Positions 60,305 through 64,000 of a stretch of DNA of 64,000 bases are shown here, piece after piece. Under the pieces are notes generated by a model. That model did not search any database. It saw only the letters and a list, made by a program, of their open reading frames with translations, and was not told the DNA's origin. Each line of letters begins with the position of its first letter. Position 1 is the first letter of the stretch. The stretch lies in NCBI RefSeq assembly GCF_000016665.1, contig NC_009523.1, forward strand, positions 744,001 to 808,000, read 5' to 3'. This stretch comes from Roseiflexus sp. RS-1 (lineage in GTDB: Bacteria; Chloroflexota; Chloroflexia; Chloroflexales; Roseiflexaceae). Both the position numbers and the translations under genes were made by a program.

Positions 60305-63084
60305 AGATCCTCCTCAAACCAATCACCGCTCACGTCGGCATCCCCCTTCTCGATAACCAACCCCAGTTCGTTATCAAGACGCAGGCGACGCCTGTTGATG
60401 GTGATACTGTGCGTCTGCACATCCAATGGGAGTGGATGCAGCCCGCGGAGCGGCGCCGGAATTACACTCCAGGTCCAGCGTAGTGCGCGATCCCGATGCT
60501 CGTCGCGGTAGGCAGCGATAACTGCGCGATCACTGACCGGTACGGCAACGTTGATCACGTCCTTCATCTGCTCCAGCGTCGGCGGCACATCGGTTGGAAT
60601 GCGAAAGGTTCCGCCTGGATCAAGGGATACCTCACCATTGACCCGGTAGACCGGCACAAGCGTCACCCGGTCGCCCAGGCGCGTCTTTGCCAGTTGCCAG
60701 GAAGCCTCCGCACCCGTTTCTTCTTCGATATAGGAGCGACCGCCGTGTTCGACAATCGGCGCCCGGATCATTGCATCAGGCGTGAGCGGGCTGCGCGCTT
60801 TAGCAGTTTGCGCATCGATGGTCTTACGATACTCCTGCTCCGCTTTTGCAACTTCCCCGGCGTAGCGACCGACAACAGGCGCCGCGCTGTAGACTGCCTC
60901 GATCAGAGTTCGATAATCGCGGGGTAAGGTCACGATGCGTGTATCGTCAGTTAAGCCGTCACACAGTGTTGCCAGACTGCGCCAGAGGATATACGGCTCA
61001 TAGATCGCTCGCCAGCGACGCCAGTCTGGTTCGCCCTGCTCGTCGTATGGAATCACGATTTCCAGCACAGGCTCACGATGGTCGTCTGGACGGCATCGAT
61101 TGTGGCGATGGAGACGACCGGCGCGTTGGAGGAGCAGATCAATCGGCGCAAAGTCGCTGACCATGACATCAACGTCGTAGTCGAGGCTCTGTTCCAGCAC
61201 CTGGGTTCCTGCGATAATGATTCGCTGCTCAGGCGTGCGCTGCGAATCTTTGCCGACGAGATTGCTGATGCATTGCTCCCGACGCTGCCGTTCGTGGAGC
61301 GGAAAGCGAGCGTGGAGCAGCACGCACGTTACATCACGCGCACCGGAGGCAATCAGCGCCCGGTAGATGGCCTGCGCGTCATCCACCCGGTTGCAGATAC
61401 GCGCAACTGCGCCGCCATTGCGTATCAGTTCCAGCAATCGTCCGGCTTCCTCTTCGGGAGCGCTTTGCTTCCTGAATCGCAGGATAAAGCGCTGCTCGCC
61501 GCGGAAGACATCACAGGTGTGGTGGGATTGCGCCGTGGCGTGATACAGTGAAAGCGCCGGATACGGCAATTTTTCTGGAAGAGACAGGGCGGCTGCAGGC
61601 TCTGTAGCGCGAAGAAATGCGCGCGCTAATGCATCGTGACGCTGACGCGGCAGTGTGGCGGACAGGAGGATGATCGAACAACCCAGCGTCGCCAGCCAGG
61701 CAAGGGTATGTTCGAGAATGACGCTCATATACGCATCATAGGCATGCACCTCATCGATCATCACCACTTTGCTCGCCAGACCGAACAATCGTAGCGGATA
61801 ATGGCGCACATTCAAGCCTCCGAGTTCGACCTGATCCACCGTACCGACGCCAAACGGCGCAAGCATCGCCTTCTTCGGTCCGACGAACCACCCTAACATC
61901 ACGTCTGCGCTGCACCCTTCAGGATCGGATCGATCCTGATCAGCGCTGAGCGTCACCCGGCGACGCAGATCGTCTTCGACAACAATCGCCTGACTGTGGC
62001 TCAGGCGCACACTGCCGCCATCGCCATACAGGGTGCGGAAGAATCGTTCAAGACGGGTAAACATCTGATTACCGGTGGCCATCGTCGGCAGGGCAAAGAA
62101 GATCTCATCTATTCCTCGGAGAGCGGCGATACGCCGTGCAAGCGCCAGAGCCGCTTCTGTCTTGCCCTCGCCGGTGGGAGCTTCGATAACGACCAGCGCC
62201 GGTTGCCGCAAGTCATTGTCGGACAGGCGGTCTACGACTGCCTGTAACGGACGTGGCGCGATAGCCTGGAAAAGTGCGCGGAAATCCGAGTACTGCGGTT
62301 GAGATCGGCTTGCCCGGAGATAATGTGTCGTCAGGGCGTTCTGCGCGCGCTGACGACTGAGCGACAGGTAGCAATGAATGTCCATTCCGGGTGTAGCCGG
62401 GAAGTCGTGTTCATTCGAACCGATCCAGTCGCTCCAGACCAGCAGTCCGGTCAGTGCAACGGTCGCAGGGCGTGGTGCGACGGGTGTTCCAATGCGGTGC
62501 AGCGGTTTATCTTCAGGCGCCAGCAGATCGCGAAGGAGAACGTAGCCCTGTTTCCGCCAGTCTCGCCAGCGAGATTCGCCACGTTCCACGTAATGCAATT
62601 TCTTGCGCAGGTCTTCCATCGACTCGTCAACGAAGCGCCCGTGGTGTCCTCCCGTTGCATCACGGAAAATCCAGACCAGGTCTTGTGCGATCTCTGGTTC
62701 ATTCTGAGCGAGATAATCATGAATCCAGAGCGCGCTGATCGCGGCATGGTGCAACTCCGGGGAGTGGGATCGAAATTGCACCCCTGCTCGAGTCAGACGT
62801 TCGCGCTGGGCTTCGTCCTGCCCTTGAAAAGCAGCAGAGAGTTTGCCCAGATCGTGAAGCGCAATTAGAAATGGAAGCCAGGAGATCAATGCTTCTGGAT
62901 CGGCGCCGCGCCAGGCATGCAGAAGCGCCTGACGCACCCGTTGCGGTCCGTGTCGCAGAAGCGCCTCGGCGACACATGCGACATCGAGCATATGAAAGAT
63001 CGCCGGATGAAATTGGGTAACCGGCGTACCTGGACGGGGGGTTTTTCCCCAGAATTGCAGGAGCAGCGGATCGATGCTTTTCAT
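60301..63084 (-). CDS. cas3: CRISPR helicase-nuclease Cas3 (type I-E)
   Basis: ATG 63084 (one-base overlap with the WYL gene) gives 927 residues. An N-terminal HD nuclease (FHMLDVACVAEALL, LIALHDLGKLSAAFQ, GHHGRF) is followed by a DExD/H helicase with Walker A EAPTGEGKTEAALALARR, motif II MIDEVHAYDAYMS, motif III LLSATLPRQ and motif VI QRAGRLHRHNR. It degrades the non-target strand after Cascade binding. All motifs are intact, so interference is likely functional. Confidence 0.96.
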   Translation of the reverse strand: MKSIDPLLLQFWGKTPRPGTPVTQFHPAIFHMLDVACVAEALLRHGPQRVRQALLHAWRGADPEALISWLPFLIALHDLGKLSAAFQGQDEAQRERLTRAGVQFRSHSPELHHAAISALWIHDYLAQNEPEIAQDLVWIFRDATGGHHGRFVDESMEDLRKKLHYVERGESRWRDWRKQGYVLLRDLLAPEDKPLHRIGTPVAPRPATVALTGLLVWSDWIGSNEHDFPATPGMDIHCYLSLSRQRAQNALTTHYLRASRSQPQYSDFRALFQAIAPRPLQAVVDRLSDNDLRQPALVVIEAPTGEGKTEAALALARRIAALRGIDEIFFALPTMATGNQMFTRLERFFRTLYGDGGSVRLSHSQAIVVEDDLRRRVTLSADQDRSDPEGCSADVMLGWFVGPKKAMLAPFGVGTVDQVELGGLNVRHYPLRLFGLASKVVMIDEVHAYDAYMSVILEHTLAWLATLGCSIILLSATLPRQRHDALARAFLRATEPAAALSLPEKLPYPALSLYHATAQSHHTCDVFRGEQRFILRFRKQSAPEEEAGRLLELIRNGGAVARICNRVDDAQAIYRALIASGARDVTCVLLHARFPLHERQRREQCISNLVGKDSQRTPEQRIIIAGTQVLEQSLDYDVDVMVSDFAPIDLLLQRAGRLHRHNRCRPDDHREPVLEIVIPYDEQGEPDWRRWRAIYEPYILWRSLATLCDGLTDDTRIVTLPRDYRTLIEAVYSAAPVVGRYAGEVAKAEQEYRKTIDAQTAKARSPLTPDAMIRAPIVEHGGRSYIEEETGAEASWQLAKTRLGDRVTLVPVYRVNGEVSLDPGGTFRIPTDVPPTLEQMKDVINVAVPVSDRAVIAAYRDEHRDRALRWTWSVIPAPLRGLHPLPLDVQTHSITINRRRLRLDNELGLVIEKGDADVSGDWFEEDL

Positions 63085-64000
63085 CAATGCGTTTCCTTGT
63101 GAGGTATGAGACCATACAGGCGAGCCTGTGCACGGACTTCTTCGATCATCTCGGCGCGAAGTTCGTCGGGAGCAAGCACTTCCACGGCAGCGCCCCATTG
63201 ACGGATCCAGGGTTTCATTTCTACGGTGCTCCCTACTCGCACGCTAAACAGGCATGAACCGTCAGGGCAATCCTCCAGACGCTGACTGACGTGCCAGACG
63301 CTTTCTTTGAGGCGTCGTACCACCTGGGGCGCAAACCGCAGGATTACTTCGATGGTTCCTTCATCACGCCAGATGACGCCCCAGGCCGAAGCAAGCAAAC
63401 GGATCGGATCGAACTCTTCAGGGATGGCAAACTGCTCATCAGTCAGGCGTATCGTGCGTATGCGCTCAACTTTGAGGGTCCGCAATTCGCTGCGCAGGTC
63501 ATCAAAGCCGATGACGTAGCATGCGTAGCCGATGCCGGAAGGCTCGATAAAGTAAGGTGCGAAGAGACGCTCGGTCATTTCGTCTTTACTGTAGGAGTGG
63601 TAGGACAGCCGCACCTTGCGCCCGGTCGCCCAACCCTGCGTCAGTACTTCAAGCGCCTCGACGTATTCACGCCGAACCGGTCGCTCACGCACGGCTGCCG
63701 CAGCACGCGCGATATGGTCGGCGATCAGCGGAGATTTGCTGCGCAGTGCGTCGCTCAGTTTGTCGAGGGCGCTTACAACATGCGGGTTATGTTCGTCACT
63801 ATGCCGGGACAACAGGCGAGCAGCCATATACAGCGCCAGCGCTTCGTCGTTGGAAATCTTCATTGTGTGAATGATCCGTCGGTGGTCAAGATGGTAGCGG
63901 CGCCCTTCCTTGATGAGACCTGTTCCACGTGCCTCAAGCAGATCAAGATCGCGCCGGATTGTATCGGGATCGACCCCGAATTCACGTGCCAGCTCAGAAG
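63084..64000 (-). CDS. WYL-domain transcriptional regulator of the cas operon (5' end outside window)
   Basis: The frame stays open past the internal ATG at 63863 to the window edge and reads LAREFGVDPDTIRRDLDLLE followed by RRYHLDHRRI, a DeoR-type winged helix-turn-helix. It continues through a middle region (EALALYMAARLLSRHSDEHN) and the WYL domain (RKVRLSYHSYSKDEMTERLF, PYFIEPSGIGYACYVIGFDD), ending with a WCX-like tail. WYL regulators sense nucleic-acid-type ligands and often control CRISPR or other defence genes. It is the first gene of the cas operon and probably controls it. Confidence 0.9.
   Translation of the reverse strand, partial: SELAREFGVDPDTIRRDLDLLEARGTGLIKEGRRYHLDHRRIIHTMKISNDEALALYMAARLLSRHSDEHNPHVVSALDKLSDALRSKSPLIADHIARAAAAVRERPVRREYVEALEVLTQGWATGRKVRLSYHSYSKDEMTERLFAPYFIEPSGIGYACYVIGFDDLRSELRTLKVERIRTIRLTDEQFAIPEEFDPIRLLASAWGVIWRDEGTIEVILRFAPQVVRRLKESVWHVSQRLEDCPDGSCLFSVRVGSTVEMKPWIRQWGAAVEVLAPDELRAEMIEEVRAQARLYGLIPHKETH

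Overview
The window looks like a chromosomal segment of a filamentous anoxygenic phototroph of the Chloroflexota, most like Roseiflexus. This is inferred from the high GC content, the dense dispersed palindromic repeats, Chloroflexota-style lipoproteins and beta-propellers, RsbR-type sensors, CHAT/NB-ARC/TPR proteins and a type I-E CRISPR locus. No rRNA or complete tRNA gene was seen.

Layout. 1-2.6 kb: two CydA-like membrane proteins, the first fused to a heme c domain, closed by a hairpin. 2.6-5.5 kb: a metal-flavoured patch with a zinc-ribbon/cold-shock-like protein, a His-rich protein with compensating frameshifts, and an operon of Cys-poor S18 and L28 behind a small CxxC protein. Matching TGAT-N7-ATCA palindromes precede the first and the last of these units. 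5.5-11.8 kb: a methyltransferase, a PAS-PAS-STAS (RsbR-like) sensor, a beta-propeller lipoprotein and an acyl-CoA synthetase. 11.8-17.7 kb: an electron-transfer operon (PepSY protein, Pro-rich anchored protein, ApbE, ferric-reductase-like cytochrome b, heme-binding protein), divergent from an OmpR/kinase pair. The shared intergenic region holds paired 11-bp-spaced TTGGAA/TTCCAA repeats. 18.3-21.6 kb: endonuclease IV, a zinc-ribbon membrane protein and an M24 peptidase.

21.6-28.3 kb is accessory DNA. It has one decayed and one intact PIN toxin-antitoxin pair, each between long direct repeats. It also has a CHAT-NTPase-TPR gene broken by an IS110 element and by a 35-bp palindromic repeat. 28.3-36.6 kb is a branched-chain-amino-acid-type ABC transporter operon (livG, acyl-CoA ligase, livH, livM, livK, livF, paaK-like). 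36.6-47 kb is IS-rich: two IS630-type elements inside copies of one dispersed palindromic repeat, an IS630 remnant, an IS5-like element that splits a secreted/anchored PPC-repeat gene and leaves a 3-bp duplication, and degenerate IS5 pieces. Two extracellular proteins and three small zinc-ribbon membrane proteins lie among them. 47.4-52.1 kb: a large HTH-NB-ARC-TPR protein, a trans-3-hydroxy-L-proline dehydratase-type enzyme and a DUF3592 protein.

52.9-64 kb is a complete type I-E CRISPR-Cas locus. It has 19 repeats and 18 spacers, then cas2, cas1, cas6e, cas5, cas7, cse2, cse1 and cas3, all on the minus strand and mostly overlapping by a few bases. A WYL/DeoR-type regulator heads the operon and runs off the window edge. 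Two spacers differ by one base and another contains a perfect 22-bp palindrome. No wholly unknown multi-gene system stands out. The best leads are the ApbE/PepSY redox operon with its two-component operator, the metal-responsive palindromes, the unusual CRISPR spacers, and the repeat-flanked toxin-antitoxin cassettes.
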